Below are positions 17,829 through 26,790 of a stretch of 52,300 nucleotides of DNA, piece by piece. The notes below the pieces were generated by a model that was not told the DNA's origin, did no database searches, and worked only from the letters and a program-made list of their open reading frames with translations. Positions within the stretch are counted from its first letter, which is position 1. Each line of letters starts with the position of its first letter. Both the position numbers and the translations under genes were made by a program. Where the stretch lies: assembly GCA_900769175.1 (NCBI GenBank), contig CAAGFP010000145.1, forward strand, positions 1 through 52,300. Direction: 5' to 3'. Source of the DNA: Lachnospiraceae bacterium. Lineage in GTDB: Bacteria; Bacillota; Clostridia; Lachnospirales; Lachnospiraceae.

Positions 17829-18074
17829 ATGAGATATATGACATCGGGAGTATGCTCCCAGGCAATTGAAGTTGAAGTGGAAAACAACATAGTAACAAAG
17901 GTAAAATTTATCGGTGGCTGTCCCGGAAATACATTGGGCGTAGCAAGATTAATTGAAGGAATGAATGTTTTGGAAGCAATTGAAAAAACCAAAGGAATCC
18001 GTTGCGGAATGAAAGCAACTTCCTGTCCTGACCAGCTTTCCAAGGCGTTGGAAGCAGCAATTGCAAATCAGTAA
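17829..18074 (+). CDS. TSCPD domain protein (TIGR03905 family)
   Basis: 81 residues. Conserved cysteines in GVCSQAIE, GGCPGN, IRCGMK and the eponymous TSCPDQL identify the TSCPD fold, also seen at the C-terminus of B12-dependent ribonucleotide reductases. The four cysteines suggest metal binding; the cellular role is not established. A strong CAGGAGG lies 6 nt before the ATG. murG follows after 24 bp on the same strand. Confidence 0.92.
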   Translation: MRYMTSGVCSQAIEVEVENNIVTKVKFIGGCPGNTLGVARLIEGMNVLEAIEKTKGIRCGMKATSCPDQLSKALEAAIANQ

Positions 18075-18098
18075 ATCGAATAAAGAGAGAGATGAACC

Positions 18099-19172
18099 AT
18101 GAAGAAAATTGTTCTCACCGGCGGAGGGACCGCCGGACATGTAACTCCAAACATTGCATTACTTCCAAGATTAAAAGAATTAGGATACGAGATTTATTAT
18201 ATCGGCTCATACGAAGGAATCGAAAAGAAACTGATTGCGGATTTCAAAATCCCTTACTATGGTGTTGCCACAGGTAAGTTCCGCCGCTACTTAGACCCGA
18301 AAAACCTTTCCGATCCGTTCCGCGTAATCAAAGGCGGCATGGAAGCCAAGAAAATTTTAAAAGAAATCAAACCGGATATTGTATTTTCAAAGGGCGGTTT
18401 CGTCTCAGTACCTGTAGTACGGGCAGCAGCCGCATTGAAAATTCCATGTGTGATTCATGAATCCGACATGACGCCGGGACTTGCAAACAAGCTTTGTATT
18501 CCATGCGCCAAAAAAGTATGCTGTAACTTTCCGGAAACCATTCAAAGCCTACCGGAAGGAAAAGCTGTGCTGACCGGATCTCCCATCCGTGAAGACATTT
18601 TTAAAGGTGATAAGGTTGCGGCCTTAAATCTTTGCAATTTCACAGCCGGCAAACCGGTAGTCATGGTTATCGGCGGAAGCTCCGGAAGCGCTGCCATTAA
18701 TAAAACCGTGCGCGAAGCTCTTCCAAAACTGCTTGAAAAATATCAGGTTGTTCACCTTTGCGGAAACGGCAGAGTGGATAATCTGATGTTAAACATTGAA
18801 GGTTATGCCCAATTTGAATATCTCAAAGCAGAACTTAAGGATGTATTTGCAATGGCAGATGTGGTAATTTCAAGAGCCGGAGCGAATGCAATCTGTGAAC
18901 TGCTGGCATTAAAGAAGCCGAATGTATTAATTCCTCTATCTTCCAAAGTAAGCCGTGGGGATCAGATTCTGAATGCCAATTCTTTCTGCGAGCAGGGTTA
19001 TTCCAAAGTTATCGAAGAAGAGGCATTGGATGATATGATTCTTGTTGATTCCGTTAACGAAGTATATGAAAACCGCGAGCAATACATTCAGAAAATGTCA
19101 GAAAGCTCACAAATTAATGCAGTAGATAAAATCACAAAACTTCTTGATGAAATAGTAATCAATCGCCCATAA
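18099..19172 (+). CDS. murG: MurG, lipid II-forming N-acetylglucosaminyltransferase
   Basis: 357 residues. The GT28 N-terminal loop LTGGGTAGHVTPN, the second Gly-rich loop GGSSGSAAINK and the UDP-GlcNAc-binding segment SRAGANAICELLALKKPNVLIPL are all present. It adds GlcNAc to lipid I at the inner face of the membrane. Here murG lies outside any mur/fts cluster, behind a TSCPD gene, an arrangement seen in other clostridia. The ribosome binding site (AGAGAGATG) is mediocre. Confidence 0.95.
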   Translation: MKKIVLTGGGTAGHVTPNIALLPRLKELGYEIYYIGSYEGIEKKLIADFKIPYYGVATGKFRRYLDPKNLSDPFRVIKGGMEAKKILKEIKPDIVFSKGGFVSVPVVRAAAALKIPCVIHESDMTPGLANKLCIPCAKKVCCNFPETIQSLPEGKAVLTGSPIREDIFKGDKVAALNLCNFTAGKPVVMVIGGSSGSAAINKTVREALPKLLEKYQVVHLCGNGRVDNLMLNIEGYAQFEYLKAELKDVFAMADVVISRAGANAICELLALKKPNVLIPLSSKVSRGDQILNANSFCEQGYSKVIEEEALDDMILVDSVNEVYENREQYIQKMSESSQINAVDKITKLLDEIVINRP

Positions 19173-19182
19173 TTACGGGGTG

Positions 19183-19255
19183 TTTGAAAGCAGAAATTTA
19201 CTCTGCGTGCGAGAGCACCTCCTTAGCGTAGTGTTTTTGTTCGCCCCCAACATCA
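19183..19255 (+). terminator. Possible murG terminator region
   Basis: Small hairpins GCAGA...TCTGC and GTGC-GAGA-GCAC are followed by TGTTTTTG. The order and strength are not convincing, but it is the only candidate on the + strand before the convergent gene. Confidence 0.3.
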
Positions 19256-19270
19256 TGATATGAGAGAATG

Positions 19271-19297
19271 AAAAACCCCGCCAAATAAATGGCGGGG
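19271..19297 (-). terminator. Terminator of the DUF3137-HIT operon
   Basis: CCCCGCC (19276-19282) pairs with GGCGGGG (19291-19297), with TTTTT following on the minus strand. It faces the convergent murG and may also stop that transcript from the other side. Confidence 0.85.
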
Positions 19298-19324
19298 AAT
19301 ACTTTCTGTTTATATTTTCGGTCA

Positions 19325-20248
19325 TTAGTTTTTCAAGAGTTCAATCCAATTTCTGATAATGTCAACTTCAATGGATGCTTCCTTCTCACAGCGTTTCGGG
19401 TCCATGGGGGAATAAAGTGGTGCCTCCATAACATCCTTCTTTCTGGAAATAACCAGATAAGCATGTTTTCCATCGATAAATGCAGCAATCGTTCCCTTTG
19501 CAAACAATTTTTCGAAGTTTTTCATAAGTTTGGAGGATAATAGTTTTTCTGCCTCTTTTTCTTCTGTTGCATATACATCGAATTTCTTATCAAAGCTTTC
19601 AGAACCGGACAGGTATTTCTGATGATTATCAGGTTGTTCATAGGACTCTCCACCTATTTTGAAAGAGTTCTGGATCACCTGAACATCTCCCTTTATTCCG
19701 GTGTGAAGTTCACATGCAATCAGGACACAATCCGATTCGGCATTTCCTTTTCCATATTTCAAAGCGAGGTCATATCTGGAGAAATCAATTCCTTTGTATG
19801 TCCCTGTTACACAGTCGTTTGCCTGCGCACTTCTGGATTTCTTAAAGAGGGCGAAATCCATCATATCTTTTAAGGAAATTTTCGCATAATCCTGATACTC
19901 TCCCTTTTGAAAAGATGCTTCCAGAATCGGTTTCAGGTATGTATTCTTATATAAAATCGAATATGTTCTATATTTCCTTGCCGTCTTTAGAAAAACAGGC
20001 AAATAATAGGTCGTAACCAGAATAAGTACCAACAGTCCGATGGCAATTCCGATTCTTACAGCCAGATTGGTAGTGTCAAGAATATGCCCCCAGTAAAGAA
20101 AAATGATATAAGCGAAGGTCAGAATTAATGAAGCTGCGCCCGCCGCTTTTCCAATGAAATCCGCAGTTCTTGCTTCTTTCTGGGCTTTATTCAACTCTTC
20201 AATTTTTTCTTTCGAAACCTCCGTAAGCTCCTTCATTCCGCTCCACAT
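19325..20248 (-). CDS. DUF3137-like membrane protein
   Basis: 307 residues from the ATG at 20248, chosen because AGAGG lies 8 nt away; the ATG two codons earlier is too close to it. A coiled, charged N-terminus (ELTEVSKEKIEELNKAQKEAR) precedes two hydrophobic helices (around residues 38-85) and a large soluble domain. FDKKFDVYATEEKEAEKLLSSKLMKNFEKL and the later IDGKHAYLVI match the DUF3137 pattern (FxVYsxDpvEArylLtp...). Function unknown. The HIT gene stops 16 bp upstream, so the two are probably co-transcribed. Confidence 0.7.
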   Translation of the reverse strand: MWSGMKELTEVSKEKIEELNKAQKEARTADFIGKAAGAASLILTFAYIIFLYWGHILDTTNLAVRIGIAIGLLVLILVTTYYLPVFLKTARKYRTYSILYKNTYLKPILEASFQKGEYQDYAKISLKDMMDFALFKKSRSAQANDCVTGTYKGIDFSRYDLALKYGKGNAESDCVLIACELHTGIKGDVQVIQNSFKIGGESYEQPDNHQKYLSGSESFDKKFDVYATEEKEAEKLLSSKLMKNFEKLFAKGTIAAFIDGKHAYLVISRKKDVMEAPLYSPMDPKRCEKEASIEVDIIRNWIELLKN

Positions 20249-20264
20249 AATCATTTCCTCTTAT

Positions 20265-20675
20265 TTAATCTTTCAAACATTCACAAATTTCCTTTAACTC
20301 CTCTGCAGAAGGGGAAGTCGGCTTCCATAGAATATTCTGATTATCATTTTCATATCTCGGGATAAGATGGTAATGAAAATGCATAACCGTCTGTCCGGCG
20401 CATTCTCCATTATTCTGTACCAAGTTAAAGCCCTGACAGTTCAATCTTTCTTTCATTTTCGTTGCCTGCCTTTTGGCAAGAACCATTACTTTAGATGCCG
20501 TCTCCTCCGGAAGTTCAAAAAGGTTTGCATAGTGTTCCTTGGGAAGAATCAATGCATGTCCCTTCGTTGCAGGTCCCATATCAAGAATTACTTTAAAATC
20601 ATCATCTTCATAAATTGCATTCGTGGGGATTTCTCCATTTGCGAGTTTACAAAAAATACAATCCTCTTTTTTCAT
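20265..20675 (-). CDS. HIT family nucleotide hydrolase
   Basis: 136 residues. The histidine triad MHFHYHLIPR (His99, 101, 103) and the N-terminal CIFCK zinc-type pair (Cys6, Cys9) are clear, with LILPKEHYANLFEL between them. HIT proteins hydrolyse nucleoside phosphoramidates or dinucleoside polyphosphates. GAGG 8 nt upstream supports the ATG. Lies between the flavoprotein and DUF3137 genes on the same strand. Confidence 0.95.
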   Translation of the reverse strand: MKKEDCIFCKLANGEIPTNAIYEDDDFKVILDMGPATKGHALILPKEHYANLFELPEETASKVMVLAKRQATKMKERLNCQGFNLVQNNGECAGQTVMHFHYHLIPRYENDNQNILWKPTSPSAEELKEICECLKD

Positions 20676-20740
20676 TTCTTCATCCTCTTTTCATTTCCTA
20701 ATAAACTACCCATTGTCTAAAGCCATACATGAACAAACGA

Positions 20741-21742
20741 TTATTTCTTCCCGGAAAAAGGAAAGAACAAATCCAGATTTCTAAATGCCATGAAATCGCC
20801 CTTTGTTTTCATCTGACCGGACATAAAACTTCTCTGGAAGGTTTCTTCTCCGCTAATGATGGATGACAGAACCTTCTCTTCCGTCTGAATCTCGATATCA
20901 GCGAACTCGCTGGAACCGTAAAATGCCTCCAGCGTATTATTCTGGATTCGAAGTATCAGATTCTTAGTAAAATTCTTAATTACCAGACGATAAATTCCCT
21001 GTACGCCCTTTTGCGGAACAAATACAGCCTTGAACTCATCAATAAAGGCAGGTTTTTCCGGAATCGGAGCATTTTCAAGTTTGTTGCTGAACAAATCAGC
21101 CAGTTCACGAATATCTTCCTTTTGCTGCTTCACATAGATTTCATCCGATGCATAGAAAGAAAGCTGCTCCGTCTCCTGCGGAGTCAGATCAACATTCTGC
21201 GTCTTCGTAATCTTCTGTTTTACAGCCTGATTACTTGCCGGAAGAGCCGAATACTTCTGATTGATGGTTCGATAGAAATTCTCTGCTTTCTTTTCAATCA
21301 GTCTTCCATAATCCTCATTGCATTCCAGGGAAGAGATTTCCGAAATATAACCGCAAATTCCGCTTGCCGGAAGCCCGCCAAGAATTTCCCATGCCGTGGC
21401 AAGAGTAAGTTTCCCTTCTCTTTCTCCGTAGGTCGTACTCATTACAACCGGGCACATATAAATCTTTGCAATTTTTTCTTTATCTGCGTATAACCAGCAG
21501 GCATCCAGAAACTGTTGCATATATCCGCCGATTCCGTACCACTCAACAGTACTTGCAAGAATAATACCGTCCGCATCCTTAAGGGTTTGAGGAAGTGTTG
21601 TAATCGAATTTTTACATTCGTATAAATCATATCTTTTCACCGATACATTCAGTTCTTCCAAAACCGACTGCATTTTATTAATTACAAATTGTGTAGGGTC
21701 TCCGATAAGCCCTCTTCCTCCGTAATAAATATTAATCTTCAT
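20741..21742 (-). CDS. Flavodoxin-like protein fused to an SCP2-like domain
   Basis: 333 residues. Residues 1 to about 160 have an FMN-reductase fold (MKINIYYGGRGLIGDPTQFV, ILASTVEWYGIGGYMQQFLDACW). The C-terminal roughly 110 residues resemble SCP2/sterol-carrier domains (VLSSIISGEETFQRSFMSGQMKTKGDFMAFRNLDLFF). The fusion suggests a redox protein that binds a hydrophobic substrate (inference). It has its own promoter at 21807-21835. Confidence 0.82.
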   Translation of the reverse strand: MKINIYYGGRGLIGDPTQFVINKMQSVLEELNVSVKRYDLYECKNSITTLPQTLKDADGIILASTVEWYGIGGYMQQFLDACWLYADKEKIAKIYMCPVVMSTTYGEREGKLTLATAWEILGGLPASGICGYISEISSLECNEDYGRLIEKKAENFYRTINQKYSALPASNQAVKQKITKTQNVDLTPQETEQLSFYASDEIYVKQQKEDIRELADLFSNKLENAPIPEKPAFIDEFKAVFVPQKGVQGIYRLVIKNFTKNLILRIQNNTLEAFYGSSEFADIEIQTEEKVLSSIISGEETFQRSFMSGQMKTKGDFMAFRNLDLFFPFSGKK

Positions 21743-21806
21743 TCCGGATATCCTTTCTGCTTCTGCTTTATCAAATCACTGAAAACATAGGCATTGATTC
21801 TTATAC

Positions 21807-21835
21807 AGTATAACAAATAATCACTTTTTCGTAAA
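21807..21835 (-). promoter_or_regulatory. Sigma-A promoter of the flavodoxin-SCP2 gene
   Basis: TTTACG (21830-21835), a 17-bp spacer and TATACT (21807-21812) on the minus strand. Just downstream of the tad operon's last gene. Confidence 0.65.
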
Positions 21836-21873
21836 CTGTTCCGAAAGGGTTTTCACAAAAGATTAACACATCA

Positions 21874-22986
21874 TTATTCAAATACAAAAACAATGTCTGC
21901 AATACTCACTTCATCGCCGGGATGCAATTCTGTTTTTTCAGCGATATTTAATCGGAAGCCGTTTACAAAGGTTCCGTTTAAGCTGTTTAAATCCTCTATA
22001 AAGAAATGTTCCTCCTCTTTTGAAATACGTGCATGAATGCGGCTGACGGATTTATAATTCAGGCACAAATCCACGCTTTCCTGCATTTTACCGATCACGA
22101 ACGGAAAAGTTTCAATCCTATATTCTTTTCCTCTGCTTCTGCCGGTCATATATTTCAAAACACCCTGAATTCTGCTGTTTTGATTCCACATAACCGTTTC
22201 AAACTTTCCGTCCTCTTCCCGTTCTGTTTCATAATGCTCCGTCCGTCGTCCCCAATATCTTTGCTCGACTATCGGGTCCGTACATACATGAATCTCTCTT
22301 TGTTTCAGGAATCTGGACAGAAACTTATTCCAAAATTTTTCTTCCGGTTTGTTCATCGCTAATTCCCTACGTTCCTCTGTTAACCCGAACGAGGTTTTAG
22401 GGCTCTCTGAAATCCAATTCAATCCATCCTCCTCCGAAGCATTTGCAACCGGATCCGATTCCGACTTCATTTCATGTAATTGTGTCAAAAAATCCGAGAG
22501 GCAGAAAAATCCTTCTTTTACGGATGAGTAGAATTGATAAACTAATTCCATGGCTACATTGTCCTTATGATTCACTTTCCGCAGGAAAAATTCTGCAATC
22601 GGAAGGTAATTCTCTTCTTCTGTGGGATAAAAAATCCACTCCACGAAATTTTCTCCGGGCTTTTTGAAACAAAAATCCGGGTGAAAAAGAACACTTCGAA
22701 AATCCATAAAATATTGATTCAATTCTTCCGAAAGCGATTCTAAAGAGTAAAAGAAATTCTTCACATCCGAAAGTTCCATTTCTTTCTTTTCAAATAAATT
22801 CGTAAGCGTCTGACGTGAGGTGATATCATAATAAAAATCTTCTTCTCCATTCCAGCACCTGCAATTTACGGGAAGCAGACCCTTAATGGCGTTTTCCGTT
22901 ACCATGATTTCCTGATAATCTCTGATTTGGGAAGGTTTCAACACTAAGTAGTTACGGTCATTCTCTCTCTTATAATTTACTTCCAT
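21874..22986 (-). CDS. DUF6382 - FHA domain protein closing the tad operon
   Basis: 370 residues. The N-terminal about 170 residues match the DUF6382 family (YLVLKPSQ, NAIKGLLPVNCR, FLRKVNHKDNVA). A C-terminal FHA domain (about 295-370) has the phosphothreonine-binding core: KSVSRIHARI followed by DLNSLNGTFVNG. FHA domains read Thr-phosphorylated partners, so this protein could link a Ser/Thr kinase signal to pilus assembly; no kinase lies in the window. No membrane segment is seen. AGGAG precedes the ATG, 88 bp after the last TadE gene. Confidence 0.85.
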   Translation of the reverse strand: MEVNYKRENDRNYLVLKPSQIRDYQEIMVTENAIKGLLPVNCRCWNGEEDFYYDITSRQTLTNLFEKKEMELSDVKNFFYSLESLSEELNQYFMDFRSVLFHPDFCFKKPGENFVEWIFYPTEEENYLPIAEFFLRKVNHKDNVAMELVYQFYSSVKEGFFCLSDFLTQLHEMKSESDPVANASEEDGLNWISESPKTSFGLTEERRELAMNKPEEKFWNKFLSRFLKQREIHVCTDPIVEQRYWGRRTEHYETEREEDGKFETVMWNQNSRIQGVLKYMTGRSRGKEYRIETFPFVIGKMQESVDLCLNYKSVSRIHARISKEEEHFFIEDLNSLNGTFVNGFRLNIAEKTELHPGDEVSIADIVFVFE

Positions 22987-23074
22987 TCTTTCACTCCTGT
23001 TTATTACTGTTCGAATTCATTAAGCAGCATTATGTTTTCTTTATATTTTCATATCTTTATATTTTCGTTTCTTT

Positions 23075-23608
23075 CTATTCTTGCATTTCTATCAATTGTT
23101 GTTCTTTGCTATTTTCAGACTGCTTATTATGTTCTTCCTTTTTTTCTTGTACTTTTTCTTTTATTCTCTCGATTGTTCGGATTCCATGAATATAACCGGC
23201 CGGATTTATTCTCGTAAAAGTCCATGATGCATCCGGTTTTGGCAAAAAAGTTTCGCTCCACTCCCCGTTCCCGAGCACCCACTCCGGTTTCCCGTAAGCG
23301 CGTACGCTGACCTTCCCCTTTGTCACCTTTGTCTCGATATGGACATCTTTTGTAAATGCAAGTTCTTTTGCTAAAACTTCTTCCGCTTTCGTTGTACAGA
23401 TTTTTTCCAATTCACGATTGCTTTCACCATTTGCATAAAATGACTGCATTGCGCCCTGACAGGCTGCAATCTGAAGAATATTTCTGTCATAAAGGCGCAG
23501 CATAAACAGCACCAGAATCATGACAAGAAAAAATACAATCGGAAATATCAATGCAGTTTCTACCGTCATTGCTCCCTTTAAGTCCATTTTCATCTTCCAT
23601 TTATTCAT
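23075..23608 (-). CDS. TadE-like pseudopilin
   Basis: 177 residues. A type IVb prepilin-like start, KMDLKG|AMTVETALIFP, places Gly12 at the cleavage site and Glu17 at +5, followed by a single hydrophobic helix. The soluble part ends in an extended Lys/Glu-rich tail. TadE proteins are minor pseudopilins needed for Flp pilus assembly. The ribosome binding site is weak. Second of two TadE-type genes in the operon. Confidence 0.85.
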   Translation of the reverse strand: MNKWKMKMDLKGAMTVETALIFPIVFFLVMILVLFMLRLYDRNILQIAACQGAMQSFYANGESNRELEKICTTKAEEVLAKELAFTKDVHIETKVTKGKVSVRAYGKPEWVLGNGEWSETFLPKPDASWTFTRINPAGYIHGIRTIERIKEKVQEKKEEHNKQSENSKEQQLIEMQE

Positions 23609-23664
23609 CGTAGTTACGTATCATCCAATCATTCTATTATTTCTTTCCCAAAAGCCGGTTCCTG

Positions 23665-24111
23665 TCATTTGACAAAACAATACAGAATACAGGGCAGTAT
23701 CAAAAACGGTACGAACGGAAGTGTGGTATTCCGATCCCCTTTTTTCAGAATCAGAAGTATGACCGAAACCAGAGCGCAGCAAAGCATTCCTGATAATAAA
23801 ATGAAAACGGCACATCTTATTCCGAGAAGGAAACCGGCAAAGATTAGAATAAATCCGTCTCCATATCCGATTTTTTCTTTTGTCAAAAAAGAAAAAACGA
23901 TCAAAGGAATTCCGGGAAGCATTCCGGCCAGAGCCGCCCAAAAACCGTTGATTCCTTCCGGAATCATCAAAAACACGCCGAAAAGCATGCCTATCAGAAT
24001 CGGCTTCAGAGAAATTTTTCGAGTACGGATGTCTTTGACGCTCTCCAATCCCAAAATTGCGATGACAACTACCATCTTTATTATGAATAATACTTCTTTT
24101 GTTATTTCCAT
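23665..24111 (-). CDS. A24 prepilin peptidase, second copy in the locus
   Basis: 148 residues with about five membrane helices. The catalytic aspartates are in ESVKDIRTRKIS and in the GYGDG motif (GxGD family). It would cleave Flp pilin and TadE leader peptides. GGAG lies 5 nt before the ATG at 24111; a GTG two codons earlier overlaps the upstream stop (GTGA) but is too close to that site. Two divergent A24 peptidases in one tad locus (see 31269-31793) suggest division of labour between pilin and pseudopilins. Confidence 0.87.
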   Translation of the reverse strand: MEITKEVLFIIKMVVVIAILGLESVKDIRTRKISLKPILIGMLFGVFLMIPEGINGFWAALAGMLPGIPLIVFSFLTKEKIGYGDGFILIFAGFLLGIRCAVFILLSGMLCCALVSVILLILKKGDRNTTLPFVPFLILPCILYCFVK

Positions 24112-24113
24112 TT

Positions 24114-24968
24114 TCACTCCGTTTTGTAATGTTGACTCCTACATTTACTGCAGGCGCGCCGTCCGTCAGTTTTTGAAAAAGGAATTCTCTTTACCGTTCT
24201 TTTGAGCGATTTGCAGGATGAACTTGAATGATATTTTGTTCCATACCGCGTCAGAAATACATATCCGGTTTCTTTGATCTTTTTTTCATTTGAGCAATTC
24301 ATACAGGTCCTGTATTTCTCTCCGGATGCATTTCGAAGTATGGAAAGTGATTCGAATGGATATTGTCCGATTGCCGGCTTTAAATAAGGGCAATAAGCAG
24401 AATCATGATACACCTCGCCTTCCGGAGTGATATAAACATATATTTCTTCTTCATAATCCTTCGGATTGCAATATCCAATCCACATTTTTACTTTGCAGCG
24501 GTTCATCAGGTGAATTTTGCCGACCCTGCCAAACGAAATCCATGGAGATACGGAATAGTTTGCAACAATGTCCATTTCTCCGGTTTGCCGGTCAATGTCT
24601 GAACGATAGAAATGGATTCCCAGTAGCCCGCCATCGATTAAACTGCTGCCCATCCAGTCCGCTCCCAAAATCGAAATCATTCGTCCGCGAACATAACCTT
24701 CCACGCCCAAAACATCCGTAATCATCTTTGAATCGTCATTCGAATCAAGGATTTGTGCGTAAGCATAAACCGACAATTCTCTTACACTTTCAGAAAGCGC
24801 AGCATTGATTCTTGTATGAATATGAATCATTTCAAGAAGCGAAAATAAAGAAAGCGTCATTATCATAAAAATCGGCGCAACGATTGCAGTCTCTACGCAG
24901 ACACTGCCACGAAACAGGCGGGAGGTTCTCTTTATGTTTTCATATTCTTCATTTCCCTTTGTTTTCAT
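24114..24968 (-). CDS. TadE-like pseudopilin with two tandem Cys/His modules
   Basis: 284 residues. Residues 20-45 form a prepilin start, FRG|SVCVETAIV, with Glu26 at +5. The last about 110 residues are two copies of one module: YVYITPEGEVYH-x4-C-x2-L ... RTCMNC and YVFLTRYGTKYH-x4-C-x2-L ... RACSKC. Each offers one His and three Cys, a plausible zinc site; similar YH-C-C-x2-C modules occur alone in other secreted clostridial proteins. The role may be structural at the pilus base or tip (inference). The upstream A-rich leader has no clean Shine-Dalgarno sequence. Confidence 0.82.
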   Translation of the reverse strand: MKTKGNEEYENIKRTSRLFRGSVCVETAIVAPIFMIMTLSLFSLLEMIHIHTRINAALSESVRELSVYAYAQILDSNDDSKMITDVLGVEGYVRGRMISILGADWMGSSLIDGGLLGIHFYRSDIDRQTGEMDIVANYSVSPWISFGRVGKIHLMNRCKVKMWIGYCNPKDYEEEIYVYITPEGEVYHDSAYCPYLKPAIGQYPFESLSILRNASGEKYRTCMNCSNEKKIKETGYVFLTRYGTKYHSSSSCKSLKRTVKRIPFSKTDGRRACSKCRSQHYKTE

Positions 24969-24996
24969 TTTTTCTCTTTTTCTCTTATAACTCTTC

Positions 24997-25043
24997 TATC
25001 TTTTTATCTTTTTATCTTTTTATCTTTTTATCTTTTTTCTTTT
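24997..25043. repeat. ATCTTTTT microsatellite (five 8-bp copies) in a T-rich tract
   Basis: Five consecutive ATCTTTTT units (AAAAAGAT on the mRNA strand) run from about 24997, and the pyrimidine-rich tract continues degenerately to about 25110. It lies directly upstream of the start of the first TadE gene, where its copy number could alter expression. Confidence 0.85.
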
Positions 25044-25136
25044 CACTTTTTGACTTTTTTCTTTTTACCTTTTTGTCTTTTCACTTTTTGTCTTTTTTCT
25101 TTTTATTATTTTATCTTTGCGATCTTTGACTATGAT

Positions 25137-25261
25137 TTTGGGATGTTTTATAAAGCTTTTCTTATGGAGTTTATAGAGATTTATTCGCAGATGAGAGAGA
25201 GCTGATTGACTTTGATAATTGTGACAAGACTCCTAAGAAAAGCTTTATAAAACATCCCAAA
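25137..25261. repeat. 125-bp element with 28-bp perfect terminal inverted repeats inside the tad operon
   Basis: Arms 25137-25164 and 25234-25261 are exact complements; GGAGT/ACTCC (25166-25170, 25229-25233) continue the stem after a 1-nt bulge. The enclosed 58 nt show no gene. It lies 8 bp past the stop of the DUF5702 gene and upstream of the TadE gene. It may be an mRNA-stabilising or attenuating hairpin, or a miniature transposon-like insertion; I see no convincing target duplication. Confidence 0.85.
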
Positions 25262-25268
25262 TGAACTT

Positions 25269-26741
25269 TTACATGTAATAACCGTATTTACGGTTGGCGC
25301 TAAAACTGTGCCCGTATTTGGTCTCCAGATTGAATTGAACTTCTACCGCCTCCACACAGGCATCCATACGAAAATTCATATTTTTCGTCAGATTCCGAAT
25401 ATGTACTTCAATCATATCCATCACCCTGAATACCTTTGTTTCCGGCGGAATAAATGCCAGTAAAATGCGAAGATAGTCTTCATATTTCAACCCATCTTTG
25501 ATGCTGTCGGAGCCATTCGTCCCTTCCGCCGGGTTCTCGGTTTCATTCGTTCCGTCCGTAAAATACTCGTTTCCATCCAACTGTTCAACCGGGATTTCCG
25601 AGGTAGAACCGCTCAAACTTAACGTGAAATTCTCCACGCTTTTAATGAGGGGAACACGCTTTCCATCGGTTAATGCATGAACATCAAAAACCGCCTCCGC
25701 TTCCGCCCAGATAATGAGAAGAAATGCTGTAATAACCGGTTCGGGAATTTTGGTCAATGCCGATAAAGGTTCTGAAATTGTTTTAAGCATTTCAAGCGTA
25801 TCGCTATCGGCTGACAGCGAGCATAAATTAGCCGCACTCCTTAGATAAAACAAAATATCCAACACCTTTAAGAGATTGAAATCGTCCGAACATTCTCCGG
25901 TTAAAACATATTCCACTTCGTACAAAAGATCGGTATTATCTCTTGTATTCCTGTAATTTCCTAATTTGGATAAAATATATTCATCAAAAATCAACTCATC
26001 CACCGGATTGAACTGTATTTCAAAAGTCGCATTCTCTCCCTTTGCCAGAGTTCGTTCGGAAGCCAGTATTGAAACGTCTGTTACTTTATGTGACGCTGTC
26101 ATAACGATATCTTCCAGAAAAATATTTCCTGTATAGAAGAATCTCTCCAACGGAAGGGAAAAGGATTTCGACAGATTCCCGCTCCATATTTTATTCGCAT
26201 CATATTCTTCCCATTCTTTCTTTGCCTTTTCCGATTGTTCCAGATAAGTATCCTTATCCAGTTGTTTCTCTTTATAAACTCCAATCCAGGACTGCACATC
26301 GGCAATCTGATTGAAACCAACCATTTCTTTGATGGATGCAATCGCCTGATCTCGAAACACTTCTCCCGAATAATCAGTTGCCAAACGAATTCCTTCAATG
26401 GTAGCACTTGTCGACTGAATATTGTACCAATCCCTGTATGACAGAAAATGTTCCTCCCCTGCCGGTTCGCAATTATCATAGAAATACTCCGACAGACGGT
26501 TTGACAGAAACGCCGTATCCGGTTCGTGCCCCTCATAGGATAAATCAATAAAGAATATGTCATATTCTGACAGTAACAGCCGGTTATATTCTGCAAATGC
26601 ACTGCTTAAGGCACTTTCCGCTGCGCACTCCGTCAAAACTCTAAGTCCGGCAGAACGGGCAGTCTCAAAAACCGACAGAAAGATAGAAAGAATCAAAGCA
26701 AAACTAATCGATAAATATATTGTAATCTGTGCTTTTTTCAT
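25269..26741 (-). CDS. DUF5702 protein of the tad pilus locus
   Basis: 490 residues. It starts MKKAQITIYLSISFALILSIFLSVFETAR, a TadE/TadG-like N-terminal helix lacking a clear prepilin cleavage site, followed by CAAESALSSAFAEYNRLLLSEYDIFFID, which is characteristic of DUF5702 proteins found in Lachnospiraceae tad loci. A second hydrophobic segment lies around residue 340. It probably takes the place of TadG, linking the pilus machine to the envelope (inference). GGAGGATAAA precedes the ATG. Confidence 0.82.
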   Translation of the reverse strand: MKKAQITIYLSISFALILSIFLSVFETARSAGLRVLTECAAESALSSAFAEYNRLLLSEYDIFFIDLSYEGHEPDTAFLSNRLSEYFYDNCEPAGEEHFLSYRDWYNIQSTSATIEGIRLATDYSGEVFRDQAIASIKEMVGFNQIADVQSWIGVYKEKQLDKDTYLEQSEKAKKEWEEYDANKIWSGNLSKSFSLPLERFFYTGNIFLEDIVMTASHKVTDVSILASERTLAKGENATFEIQFNPVDELIFDEYILSKLGNYRNTRDNTDLLYEVEYVLTGECSDDFNLLKVLDILFYLRSAANLCSLSADSDTLEMLKTISEPLSALTKIPEPVITAFLLIIWAEAEAVFDVHALTDGKRVPLIKSVENFTLSLSGSTSEIPVEQLDGNEYFTDGTNETENPAEGTNGSDSIKDGLKYEDYLRILLAFIPPETKVFRVMDMIEVHIRNLTKNMNFRMDACVEAVEVQFNLETKYGHSFSANRKYGYYM

Positions 26742-26790
26742 TTTATCCTCCGTCCATACCCGTGTGATTCATTACTGTTTTCCCCGCAGG

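Noticed and set aside
25137..25261. Inverted repeat as an insertion sequence
   Set aside because: The interior is only 58 nt long between the inner arms, with no transposase and no convincing target duplication; kept as an unexplained element instead.
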